The translations under genes and the position numbers were made by a program. Positions 1 through 8,024 of a DNA stretch of 64,000 nt are shown one piece after another; positions within the stretch are counted from its first letter, which is position 1, and each line of letters begins with the position of its first letter. The stretch is from Leptolinea sp. HRD-7 (lineage in GTDB: Bacteria; Chloroflexota; Anaerolineae; Anaerolineales; Anaerolineaceae), in contig AP024710.1 of assembly GCA_024363285.1 (NCBI GenBank), positions 2,946,001 through 3,010,000 on the forward strand. Reading direction: 5' to 3'. Below the pieces are notes generated by a model, which did not search any database, was not told where the DNA came from, and worked only from the letters and a program-made list of their open reading frames with translations.

Positions 1-485
1 AGATTTCCGGTCGCCTTGTCGGCGAAACAGTTGACCAGGACGGCAAGCGTGGTTATGTGTTGACTCTCACCGCTCGTGAACAGCACATTCGTCGTGAAAA
101 AGCCACATCCAACATTTGCTCCAATCAAGGACTGATGGCTCTGGCATCCGCGGTGTATCTGTCTCTGCTTGGCAAACAGGGTCTTCGCCAGGTGGCTGAA
201 CTCTGCTATCAGAAAGCGCATTACGCGGCCAAACAGATATCTTCTATCAAGGGTTACAAAATTAGAACCAGTTCCCCGTTTTTCCACGAATTTATCGTTG
301 AATGCCCGATGCCGGTTTCTGAATTGACCACACACCTGCTTGGCCACGGCATTCTGGGCGGGTACGACCTTAGCGAAGCGTATCCGGCATTGAAGAATTG
401 CATGCTGGTTGCTGTGACAGAGATGAATTCCAAAGATGATATTGATATGTTCGTTGATGTGCTGAAGGAGCCGGCCCATGATTGA
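1..485 (+). CDS. gcvPA: Glycine dehydrogenase (decarboxylating) subunit 1, 3' part
   Basis: This is the C-terminal portion of the alpha half of the two-subunit P-protein of the glycine cleavage system, which decarboxylates glycine and passes the aminomethyl group to lipoyl-GcvH. The reading frame is open from base 3, so the gene starts upstream of the window; the in-frame GTG at 57 is internal. The visible protein contains the family-typical stretch GETVDQDGKRGYVLTL followed by REQHIRREKATSNICSNQ. The stop at 483-485 overlaps the start of gcvPB by 8 bases, so the two halves are translationally coupled. The PLP lysine is on the partner subunit. Confidence 0.95.
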   Translation, partial: ISGRLVGETVDQDGKRGYVLTLTAREQHIRREKATSNICSNQGLMALASAVYLSLLGKQGLRQVAELCYQKAHYAAKQISSIKGYKIRTSSPFFHEFIVECPMPVSELTTHLLGHGILGGYDLSEAYPALKNCMLVAVTEMNSKDDIDMFVDVLKEPAHD

Positions 486-1944
486 GAAAACGCTGTATGA
501 ATTATCGTCTCCCGGCCGTGTAGGGGTTCAATTTCCTGATGTGGATGTTCCTCTCTCAAAACTTCCAGATAACTTCTTAAGGGACGACCTTCCACTTCCG
601 GAACTATCCGAAATTGATGTAATCCGTCACTATACGCATCTATCTCATCTGAATTACTGCCTCGATGAAGGCTTTTACCCGCTGGGTTCTTGCACCATGA
701 AATACAACCCGCGTGTCAATGAAGCGATGGCGCGGCTGCCCGGGTTTGCCGGGGCTCATCCCCTTCAACCGGTGGAATCCATTCAGGGCAGTCTGGTTGT
801 TATGTACAACCTGCAGGAGATGCTGAAAGAGATTTCAGGTTTTGATGGCATCACACTTCAACCTGCGGCAGGCGCGCAGGGTGAATTCGTCGGTGTGATG
901 ATCATCCGGGCCTACCATCTTTCGCGTGGTGACGTGAAACGCAAGAAAATGTTGATCCCTGATTCTGCGCATGGTACCAACCCTGCGAGTTCCGCTATGA
1001 TTGGTTACGAAGTAGCGAGCATTCCTACGGATAGGCGTGGAAATGTTGACCTTGGCGCGTTGCGTGCCGCCTGTGATGATACTGTCGCCGGTATCATGAT
1101 TACCAACCCCAACACGCTTGGACTTTTCGATGAGAATATTGTTGATGTGATCAATATTGTGCATCAGGCAGGCGGTTTAGTTTATGGCGATGGCGCTAAC
1201 ATGAACGCATTACTCGGAATTGTTCGTCCTGCTGATCTGGGTATTGACGTCATGCATTTCAACCTTCACAAAACTTTCTCCACGCCACACGGAGGTGGAG
1301 GCCCGGGTTCAGGTCCTGTGGGAGTGAATCAAAAATTGGTCGATTTCTTACCCGGACCGATCGTCGATGTCATCGAAGAAGGCGATGACGAGATGCCGCC
1401 ATTATATGGATTTGTTCAACCGAAGAAATCTATTGGCCGGGTAAAAGCTTTCCATGGGCACTTTGGAATGCATGTTCGGGCATTTACATATATATCCATG
1501 AATGGCGCCGAAGGGCTGCGTACAGTGGCAGAAATGGCCGTTTTGAACGCCAATTACCTGTTAGCCAAACTCAAAGGCACGTACAAGTTACCGTATGACC
1601 GGATCTGCATGCATGAATTCGTTCTTGAAGGCAATTTCAAAGATGTTCCCGATGTGCACGCGTTAGATATTGCCAAGCGGTTGATGGACTATAATTTCCA
1701 TCCGCCAACCAACTATTTCCCGTTGATTGTACACGAAGCGCTGATGATAGAGCCGACTGAAACAGAAAGCAAACAAAACATTGACGCGTTCGCCGATGCC
1801 ATGTTGAACATTGCACGCGAGGCTCACGAATCACCAGAACTATTGCAAACAGCACCACATAACACCCCCATACGGAGGTTGGATGAGGTAAAAGCGGCAA
1901 AAGACCTTGTTCTATGCTGTTGGCTGCCTGAAAAAGCGGAGTAG
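478..1944 (+). CDS. gcvPB: Glycine dehydrogenase (decarboxylating) subunit 2
   Basis: This 488-residue protein is the PLP-binding half of glycine decarboxylase. The PLP lysine is K265 in HFNLHKTFSTPHGGGGPGSGP, the family signature. Other conserved segments are YPLGSCTMKYNPR near residue 75 and PAAGAQGE near residue 130. It forms an alpha2beta2 complex with GcvPA in the cytosol and feeds one-carbon units to tetrahydrofolate with GcvT, GcvH and lipoamide dehydrogenase. The ATG at 478 lies inside the end of gcvPA. Length is normal for the family. A hairpin follows the stop codon. Confidence 0.96.
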   Translation: MIEKTLYELSSPGRVGVQFPDVDVPLSKLPDNFLRDDLPLPELSEIDVIRHYTHLSHLNYCLDEGFYPLGSCTMKYNPRVNEAMARLPGFAGAHPLQPVESIQGSLVVMYNLQEMLKEISGFDGITLQPAAGAQGEFVGVMIIRAYHLSRGDVKRKKMLIPDSAHGTNPASSAMIGYEVASIPTDRRGNVDLGALRAACDDTVAGIMITNPNTLGLFDENIVDVINIVHQAGGLVYGDGANMNALLGIVRPADLGIDVMHFNLHKTFSTPHGGGGPGSGPVGVNQKLVDFLPGPIVDVIEEGDDEMPPLYGFVQPKKSIGRVKAFHGHFGMHVRAFTYISMNGAEGLRTVAEMAVLNANYLLAKLKGTYKLPYDRICMHEFVLEGNFKDVPDVHALDIAKRLMDYNFHPPTNYFPLIVHEALMIEPTETESKQNIDAFADAMLNIAREAHESPELLQTAPHNTPIRRLDEVKAAKDLVLCCWLPEKAE

Positions 1945-1950
1945 AATCAC

Positions 1951-1978
1951 AGGGAGGCTGGTACAAGCCTCCCTGAAT
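1951..1978 (+). terminator. Hairpin terminator after gcvPB
   Basis: A 9-bp perfect stem (AGGGAGGCT at 1951-1959 with AGCCTCCCT at 1966-1974) is followed by GAATTTTC. The U run is short, so termination may be partial and the next gene, 20 bases further on, may receive read-through. Confidence 0.55.
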
Positions 1979-1997
1979 TTTCTCACAGGAGTGCATC

Positions 1998-2528
1998 ATG
2001 GAACTGGAAGGAAAACATATCCTCTTTCTTGTTGGACCCGGATTTGAAGATCTTGAATTCTGGGTACCGTTGATGCGATTGCAGGAAGCCGGAGCCGATG
2101 TGGTTGTGGCTGGAATTGCCAGCGGCGAGACTTATCATGGAAAGACAGGTCTTTCAGCAACAGCAGATATAGGATTTGATGATGTTGATTCATCTGAATT
2201 TGACGGACTGGTCATACCCGGCGGATGGGCTCCAGACAGGATCAGACGGTATGACTCTGTCAAACGCTTTGTGGCAGATTTTTTCCATGAAGGCAAACCT
2301 ATCGGAATCATCTGTCATGGAGGTTTAGTAGCCATTAGTGCCGGCATAGTAAACGGATTGGAATGTACCGGCAGCGAAGGCATACGTGATGATCTTGAAA
2401 ATGCTGGAGCAAAGTGGAAAAACCTTCCTGTTGTAAGAAGTAAGAACATCATCTGGGGACGTGTTGTTGCCGATATTCCAGATTTCTGCCGGGAACTGGT
2501 TACGGTGTTCTGCGAAACGAAAAAATAG
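1998..2528 (+). CDS. DJ-1/PfpI family protein (class I glutamine amidotransferase-like)
   Basis: This 176-residue protein has the DJ-1/PfpI fold: an N-terminal LFLVGPGFEDLEFWVP strand-turn carrying the conserved Glu, the LVIPGGWAPD segment, and a nucleophile elbow IGIICHGG with C106 as the likely catalytic cysteine. Family members act as proteases, chaperones, glyoxalases or deglycases; which applies here cannot be read from the sequence. The His-after-Cys arrangement (CHG) is that of the PfpI/YhbO branch. An AGGAG ribosome-binding site lies 7 bases before the ATG. No signal peptide is visible, so it is cytosolic. Confidence 0.85.
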   Translation: MELEGKHILFLVGPGFEDLEFWVPLMRLQEAGADVVVAGIASGETYHGKTGLSATADIGFDDVDSSEFDGLVIPGGWAPDRIRRYDSVKRFVADFFHEGKPIGIICHGGLVAISAGIVNGLECTGSEGIRDDLENAGAKWKNLPVVRSKNIIWGRVVADIPDFCRELVTVFCETKK

Positions 2529-2546
2529 CTTAAAAGAAAATTTTTT

Positions 2547-3692
2547 ATGGTAGAAATTGAAGCAAAAGATTTTTCAAAAAAACAAAGGTTTCCCGGTCAG
2601 ACGGGAAATCCTTTTGATATCCTCATACATCGGGCAGTAGAACTGGAAAAGATACCCGGTTTCATTTTTCTACTGCTTTTATTAGCAACATCCCTACTTG
2701 GGTATCACGTAAATGGCTTAAATTGTCTATATATCATCCCCTTTTTTATCTGTGACTGGATTTCCATTTCATTATTGCCCCGAGCACGCCGCTCATTTGG
2801 CCCTAAAAAGCCTCAGGTATTACTGCTGGCATTTTTCAGGATGATTCCGGTGGTTTTTGGGGGCCCAGTTATCTGGGTACCTCTTCAATTCTTAGGGTGC
2901 GTTCTACAGTTTTACGCATTCTGGGTTGAGCCGTACCTTATCAAGATAACCCGTCAGTCACTGGAAACCGACAAACTGCCCTCTGGAAAGAAAATCAGAA
3001 TACTTCATCTGGGCGACCTCCACCTGGAGCACCGTTCCATACGAGAAGACCGGTTGAATGTGTTGATTAAAGAACTGGCACCTGATGCCATCTTGTTCTC
3101 CGGTGATTATTTAAGCCTGTCATCCATTCGGAATAAACAATCATGGATCGAGTTAAAGCAAGTGCTTCAAGAATGGAATGCCCCGGCAGGCGTATTTGGA
3201 GTAACCGGAAGTCCGGCAGTCGACCTGCCTGAGAATTTTCCGCAATTGTTGGAAGATACACCGGTACAACTTCTATCAGACAGAACAGTTTCAATAACTG
3301 TTGATGGCGTTACGGTACATCTTTTAGGGTTGGAATGTACTCATATGCCTCACACAGATCAACCACGTCTGGCGAAAATGCTGGAGGAATGCCCGCCTGG
3401 TTTTCGCGTTTTGTTACACCATTCCCCTGATCTCGCGCCGCATATTCAGGATATGGATATTGATTTACACCTTGCGGGTCACACACATGGCGGGCAGGTT
3501 TGCCTTCCATTATTTGGACCAATCTTCACCGGCACTTTGTACGGGTTAATATTTAAATCCGGCCGATACGAATTAAAAAACCTGACATTGTTTATAACCC
3601 GGGGTTTGGGATTGGAAGGATTATCTGCCCCCCGGGTGCGATTCTTATGCCCACCGGAAGTCGTTCTGTGGGACATTATTGGAAAAGGATAA
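2547..3692 (+). CDS. Membrane-anchored metallophosphoesterase (YkuE-like)
   Basis: The 381-residue protein begins with about 140 residues holding several hydrophobic segments (roughly residues 30-50, 55-75, 95-120 and 123-135), which should anchor it in the membrane. A calcineurin-like phosphoesterase domain follows. Its metal-binding blocks are visible: LHLGDLHLEH (about residue 153), LFSGDYL (about 182), LLHHSPDLAP (about 290) and LAGHTHGGQ (about 311). The YkuE-type subgroup includes enzymes of lipid or nucleotide phosphoester metabolism; the substrate is unknown. The ribosome-binding site is weak. It lies 18 bases after the PfpI gene and 2 bases before pepA, so the three may be co-transcribed. 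Confidence 0.85.
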   Translation: MVEIEAKDFSKKQRFPGQTGNPFDILIHRAVELEKIPGFIFLLLLLATSLLGYHVNGLNCLYIIPFFICDWISISLLPRARRSFGPKKPQVLLLAFFRMIPVVFGGPVIWVPLQFLGCVLQFYAFWVEPYLIKITRQSLETDKLPSGKKIRILHLGDLHLEHRSIREDRLNVLIKELAPDAILFSGDYLSLSSIRNKQSWIELKQVLQEWNAPAGVFGVTGSPAVDLPENFPQLLEDTPVQLLSDRTVSITVDGVTVHLLGLECTHMPHTDQPRLAKMLEECPPGFRVLLHHSPDLAPHIQDMDIDLHLAGHTHGGQVCLPLFGPIFTGTLYGLIFKSGRYELKNLTLFITRGLGLEGLSAPRVRFLCPPEVVLWDIIGKG

Positions 3693-3694
3693 CC

Positions 3695-5134
3695 ATGAAA
3701 AACTCATCAATAATTCCGGAACCAAGTATTCATCTTGTATCATCTAATGATCAGTCAAATATTTCATCTACCCTGGAATTTCGATACTCTGATGAACTGG
3801 ATATGTCGGTTTCAAGCAGCAAGAAACTCGGGTCGATATCCATTCTGTCTGACACATCAGGACATAACCAGTTTATTGTGTCTCTGGGTGATAGAAAAAA
3901 AGCCGGGACAGACACTTTCCGTAAAGCATCTGCCTCATTTGCTCGTTGGAGCATTTCGCATTCTACCAATGAATACAGATTAGATATTGATCAGCCATCT
4001 ATCCTTTCAGTTAACTCTGCCGCGTTTTCTGTTCTTGAAGGGCTATGCCTGGGCGGCTTTGATTTTGACCGTTACAAAACGAAAGATATTGAACCGAAGA
4101 AGGCGATTACGGTCCATATTCAATCGAAGAAACTGAAAGATCTCGATGATGCCATAAATACTGCGATGATAATTGGAAGTTCTGTTAACCTCGCCCGCGA
4201 TTGGATCCATGAGCCCGCCAATGTCATCAATCCTCAGTCTCTGGAAGATAGAGTCAAAGCTGCCGCAAAAGAATTTGGACTGTCAGTTAAAGTAATCCAT
4301 TTTGATGAACTGGTTTCCATGGGAGCCGGTGGATTGACGGCCGTCGGAAAAGGCAGTAAAGATAAACCCCGGCTACTTTTAGTCGAATATAAAGGCAGCA
4401 ACTCCGAAACACCAATTGCCCTGGTAGGGAAAGCAATAACATTTGATACCGGGGGGTACAGCCTGAAACCGTCAGACTTCATTCAGGGAATGAAATATGA
4501 CAAAGCTGGTGGAGTTTCTGTTCTGGCCACGATAATCGCGGCTTCTCGGCTGAAACTGCAAACCAACATTGTGGCAGTCATTCCCACCGCGGAAAATATG
4601 ATATCCAGCGAGGCGTACCGTCCGGATGATATTTTGAAAATGCTATCAGGATTGACAGTCGAAATCGTCTCAACCGACGCTGAAGGACGCCTTATTCTGG
4701 CAGATGCACTAACCTATACACAAAATGTATACAAACCACGAGCGATTATTGATATCGCCACTCTGACTGGAGGTGTTAAGATCGCTCTTGGAACATTAAG
4801 GGCTGGACTCTTATCCAACTCTGATAAAATGGCAACCATTTTACAAAAAGCAGGTGACATTACAGGTGAACTCCTCTGGAGACTTCCAATGGATGAGGAA
4901 TATTTTGACCTGATCAAAAGTGATGAAGCGGATATGAAAAACTCCGGTGCCCGTGAAGCATCAACAATTGTTGGCGCAATCTTCCTCAAACAATTTGTGT
5001 CAGATGATGTACCCTGGGCGCATCTCGACATCGCCGCAACGGGTGAAGCCGATTCTGAGAAACCCTGGTGCGGAAAAGGTCCCAACGGTTTCGGCGTCAG
5101 GCTTATGTTGGAAGCCATTCGCCAATTGTCATAA
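3695..5134 (+). CDS. pepA: Leucyl aminopeptidase (M17)
   Basis: A cytosolic dinuclear-metal aminopeptidase that removes N-terminal residues, 479 residues from the ATG at 3695. I chose this start over the upstream in-frame one at 3647 because GGAAAAGGA lies just before it and because the longer version would overlap the previous gene by 46 bases. Metal-binding and catalytic blocks of family M17 are present: VGKAITFDTGGYSLKPSDF, MKYDKAGG and STDAEGRLILADAL. The N-terminal domain is poorly conserved, as is usual in M17. A symmetric terminator follows directly after the stop codon. Confidence 0.93.
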   Translation: MKNSSIIPEPSIHLVSSNDQSNISSTLEFRYSDELDMSVSSSKKLGSISILSDTSGHNQFIVSLGDRKKAGTDTFRKASASFARWSISHSTNEYRLDIDQPSILSVNSAAFSVLEGLCLGGFDFDRYKTKDIEPKKAITVHIQSKKLKDLDDAINTAMIIGSSVNLARDWIHEPANVINPQSLEDRVKAAAKEFGLSVKVIHFDELVSMGAGGLTAVGKGSKDKPRLLLVEYKGSNSETPIALVGKAITFDTGGYSLKPSDFIQGMKYDKAGGVSVLATIIAASRLKLQTNIVAVIPTAENMISSEAYRPDDILKMLSGLTVEIVSTDAEGRLILADALTYTQNVYKPRAIIDIATLTGGVKIALGTLRAGLLSNSDKMATILQKAGDITGELLWRLPMDEEYFDLIKSDEADMKNSGAREASTIVGAIFLKQFVSDDVPWAHLDIAATGEADSEKPWCGKGPNGFGVRLMLEAIRQLS

Positions 5135-5136
5135 AG

Positions 5137-5175
5137 AAATCGAGGCTGTCTTTTGGAACAGCCTCGATTTTTCTT
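5137..5175. terminator. Bidirectional terminator between pepA and alaS
   Basis: A perfect 13-bp stem (AAATCGAGGCTGT at 5137-5149 with ACAGCCTCGATTT at 5158-5170, 8-base loop) is followed by TTCTT on the + strand. Read from the - strand it ends in TTTCTTT. The two genes converge here, so it serves both. Confidence 0.9.
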
Positions 5176-5176
5176 A

Positions 5177-7915
5177 TTATCCGATTTTTGCTTTTACGAA
5201 AGATGGAACCTGGTCTAACGCTTTTTTCAGTCCATCCGGGTTTTTACCCCCTGCCTGTGCCAGGTTTGGCCGTCCGCCGCCGCTGCCATCAATCTCCTTA
5301 CTGATCGTCCGAACAATTTCACCGGCATTGATACCCTTTTTTATCAGATCATCAGTAACAGAAGCAATAATTATCGGCTTTCCATCGAGAACACTACCTA
5401 AGACCACAACACCACTGCAATGCTTCTGCCGGAATTGGTCTGTCATTGCCCGTAGTGTATCAGCATCCGCAGATGGTAATGCAGTGGATAGAATGGCAGA
5501 TCCGTTAATAATTTCCGCGGAATCGATCTGGCTGGAGAAAGCTCCTGATACCATCTCCTGGCGAACCCGGGCAGCTTCCTTCTTAACCTCTTCGATTTCT
5601 TCCATAAGAGATTTCGCTTTATGTGGCAATTCGTCAACGGATGTATTGAGAATAGCGGCGGTAGTTTTAATATCGCGGAACCGTTTTTGGATCAGGTCAT
5701 ATGCCTTACGCCCGGTAACCGCTTCAATACGCCGAATGCCAGCCGCGGCACTACCTTCGCTGGCAATCAGGAATGTACCAAGGTCTCCAGTTTCAGGAAC
5801 ATGGGTACCGCCGCACAATTCATATGAAAAAGGTGTCTCATAGCCAATCGAAATAGTACGAACAACTTCACCATACTTTTCACCGAAAAGGGCCGTCGCC
5901 CCCTCTGCCATGGCGTCTTTCAGAGATTTGGTCACCATCTTCAGGCGGTAATTTTCGAGAATCTCGTCGTTTACCATACGCTCGATGGTTTCAAGTTGTT
6001 CCTGAGTGAGTGCTTCAGGATGGGTGAAATCAAATCGTAAGCGGTCAGGAGCTACCAATGACCCTGCCTGACGGGCATGATCACCGAGCACTTTATGCAA
6101 CTTCGCATGTAAAAGATGGGTCGCCGTATGGTTGCGCATGATGTCCCAACGGCGCTCAATATCTACCTCGGCAACGATGGCATCGCCTATCTGGGGTTTT
6201 CCACTCTTTACCTTACCGATGTGGACAATAACTCCTGCCGCCGGTTTACGTGTATCGGTTATCTCTATTTGCCATTTGTTATTATCGTCAACGCTTTGGA
6301 TGACGCCTGTATCAGATACCTGTCCGCCAGATTCTACGTAAAAACAAGTCCTGGGGAGGATGACTTCGACTTCATCACCAACTACGGCTGACGTGACGGA
6401 TTCGCCGTTATGAATGATAGCAAGAACTTTGCCTTCCACCTCGAATGTTGAATAAGGATCGTAGGCTACTCCCTGTGGACCTAATAGTTTAGAAGATTGA
6501 AGATTTTCAAGAATTTCTCGATATACATCAACATCTTCACCACCCATTTTCCCAAACGCTTTTCCGGCACCAGAAGCCAGGCGATGTTCTTCCATTGCTT
6601 TATGGAAACCGGAATCATCTACATCAAATCCCTGTTCACGAACGATATCGCGTGTTATTTCAAGCGGAACGCCATGTGTTGCATAAAGATCGAAAGCCAG
6701 AGCGCCATCAAGCCGGGTTTGTCCTGATGAACGAAGAACATTCAACTGATCTTCCAAAACACTCAAACCGGCTTCTACAGTTTTTTGAAAGCGTTCTTCT
6801 TCACGTGTCAGGTTCGTCAATATTGTGTTGCGGTTTTTTGCCAGATCGGGATATGCATCCTGGTAATTTTCAATAACCTTCTCTGCAACCTTAGCCAGAA
6901 AAGGTTCATTTAGACCCAGTTTGCTGCCAAAGCGTGATGCCCGACGAATAATCATTCGACAGACATAGTTACGTCCAGTGTTTCCGGGAACCACACCATC
7001 TGAAATCAGGAAAGTGGAAGCACGGACATGGTCAGAAATAACTCTGAACGGGGTAATATCTGCCGCTCGTTGTTCATCAGAATAACCACACAACCGCTGA
7101 ACTTCATCCATCATCGGTGATAAAAGGTCAGTTTTATAATTTGAATCTACCCCCTGCATCACAGAAACAATACGTTCAAATCCCATACCTGTATCAACAT
7201 GGCGCGCAGGAAGGGGATCGAGTTGCCTGGCATTCACCCTGTTATATTGAATGAAAACCAGGTTCCACAATTCCATGAACCGCGGACAATCTCCATTTAC
7301 ACGGCACACATGTCCGGGAACATCTTTTTTATTGCAATATTGAGGTCCGCGGTCGATATGGATCTCACTACAGGGCCCGCAAGGGCCTGTTTCCGCCATT
7401 TCCCAGAAGTTCTCTTTGCGGCCAAATGGCAAAACATGGTCCGGGTTAATTCCAGGTTGTTTTTTCCAATTCTCGGCTGCTTCTTCATCCGTAGCAACCT
7501 CACCTTTCTCGTCCTGGAAATAGGTTGTCCATAATTGAGATTTATCCAACCCCCATTTTTCTGTTAACAATTCCCATGCCCAACTAATAGCTTCCGATTT
7601 GTAATAATCACCGAATGACCAGTTTCCCAACATTTCAAAAAACGTATGATGGGTGTCATCGCGTCCAACGTCATCAAGGTCGTTATGTTTTCCCGCAACC
7701 CGCATGCATTTTTGTGAGTTTGCCGCACGGGAATATGGACGTTTGTCTGTACCCAGAAAAACATCTTTAAATTGCACCATGCCTGCGTTGGTAAAGAGCA
7801 GTGTCTGATCACCGCCAGGCACCAGGGATGATGATGGAACAAATGTGTGGCCTTTTTCAATGAAGAAATCGATAAAAGATTGGCGAATTTCTGTGCCGGT
7901 CATCTTTTTGGGCAT
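5177..7915 (-). CDS. alaS: Alanyl-tRNA synthetase
   Basis: This 912-residue class II enzyme charges tRNA-Ala. The N-terminal catalytic domain is clear (EIRQSFIDFFIEKGHTFVPS, TLLFTNAGMVQFKDVFLG, and the GMGFERIVSVMQG motif 3 region). The editing domain carries the zinc-type HTATHLLHA and CGGTHVPETGDLG motifs that deacylate mischarged Ser/Gly-tRNA. The C-terminal DHHA1-like region ends in GSGGGRPNLAQAGG. Length is standard. GAGGAAG lies 5 bases before the ATG. A consensus promoter with 17-bp spacing lies 37 bases upstream. Confidence 0.98.
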   Translation of the reverse strand: MPKKMTGTEIRQSFIDFFIEKGHTFVPSSSLVPGGDQTLLFTNAGMVQFKDVFLGTDKRPYSRAANSQKCMRVAGKHNDLDDVGRDDTHHTFFEMLGNWSFGDYYKSEAISWAWELLTEKWGLDKSQLWTTYFQDEKGEVATDEEAAENWKKQPGINPDHVLPFGRKENFWEMAETGPCGPCSEIHIDRGPQYCNKKDVPGHVCRVNGDCPRFMELWNLVFIQYNRVNARQLDPLPARHVDTGMGFERIVSVMQGVDSNYKTDLLSPMMDEVQRLCGYSDEQRAADITPFRVISDHVRASTFLISDGVVPGNTGRNYVCRMIIRRASRFGSKLGLNEPFLAKVAEKVIENYQDAYPDLAKNRNTILTNLTREEERFQKTVEAGLSVLEDQLNVLRSSGQTRLDGALAFDLYATHGVPLEITRDIVREQGFDVDDSGFHKAMEEHRLASGAGKAFGKMGGEDVDVYREILENLQSSKLLGPQGVAYDPYSTFEVEGKVLAIIHNGESVTSAVVGDEVEVILPRTCFYVESGGQVSDTGVIQSVDDNNKWQIEITDTRKPAAGVIVHIGKVKSGKPQIGDAIVAEVDIERRWDIMRNHTATHLLHAKLHKVLGDHARQAGSLVAPDRLRFDFTHPEALTQEQLETIERMVNDEILENYRLKMVTKSLKDAMAEGATALFGEKYGEVVRTISIGYETPFSYELCGGTHVPETGDLGTFLIASEGSAAAGIRRIEAVTGRKAYDLIQKRFRDIKTTAAILNTSVDELPHKAKSLMEEIEEVKKEAARVRQEMVSGAFSSQIDSAEIINGSAILSTALPSADADTLRAMTDQFRQKHCSGVVVLGSVLDGKPIIIASVTDDLIKKGINAGEIVRTISKEIDGSGGGRPNLAQAGGKNPDGLKKALDQVPSFVKAKIG

Positions 7916-7951
7916 GCTTGTCTTCCTCTACCGAAATATTGGGATTTTGTG

Positions 7952-7980
7952 ATTATAAGCGATGACACCCCCGCTTTCAA
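7952..7980 (-). promoter_or_regulatory. Sigma-70 type promoter of alaS
   Basis: On the - strand TTGAAA (7980-7975) and TATAAT (7957-7952) are separated by exactly 17 bases, 37 bases upstream of the alaS ATG. The -35 box sits in the loop of a GC-rich inverted repeat (7968-7989). Confidence 0.8.
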
Positions 7981-7989
7981 TAACGGGGG
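7968..7989 (-). terminator. GC-rich hairpin after the TPR-peptidase gene, overlapping the alaS promoter
   Basis: CCCCCG (7968-7973) and CGGGGG (7984-7989) form a strong short stem 35 bases past the stop of the TPR-peptidase gene. It has no U run, so it would be a poor intrinsic terminator. Because its loop and one arm contain the -35 region of alaS it may instead, or also, act on that promoter. Confidence 0.45.
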
Positions 7990-8024
7990 CATCATTCTAA
8001 TTATACTGAACCTCTGTAAAATCA

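Noticed and set aside
3647-3694. Longer N-terminus of the leucyl aminopeptidase
   Set aside because: It would overlap the preceding gene by 46 bases; a ribosome-binding site is placed for the ATG at 3695.
4947-5843. Long + strand open frame (298 codons) across the end of pepA and alaS
   Set aside because: It runs antisense through alaS and the terminator; its residue make-up (many Ser/Arg/Pro) is that of a shadow frame.
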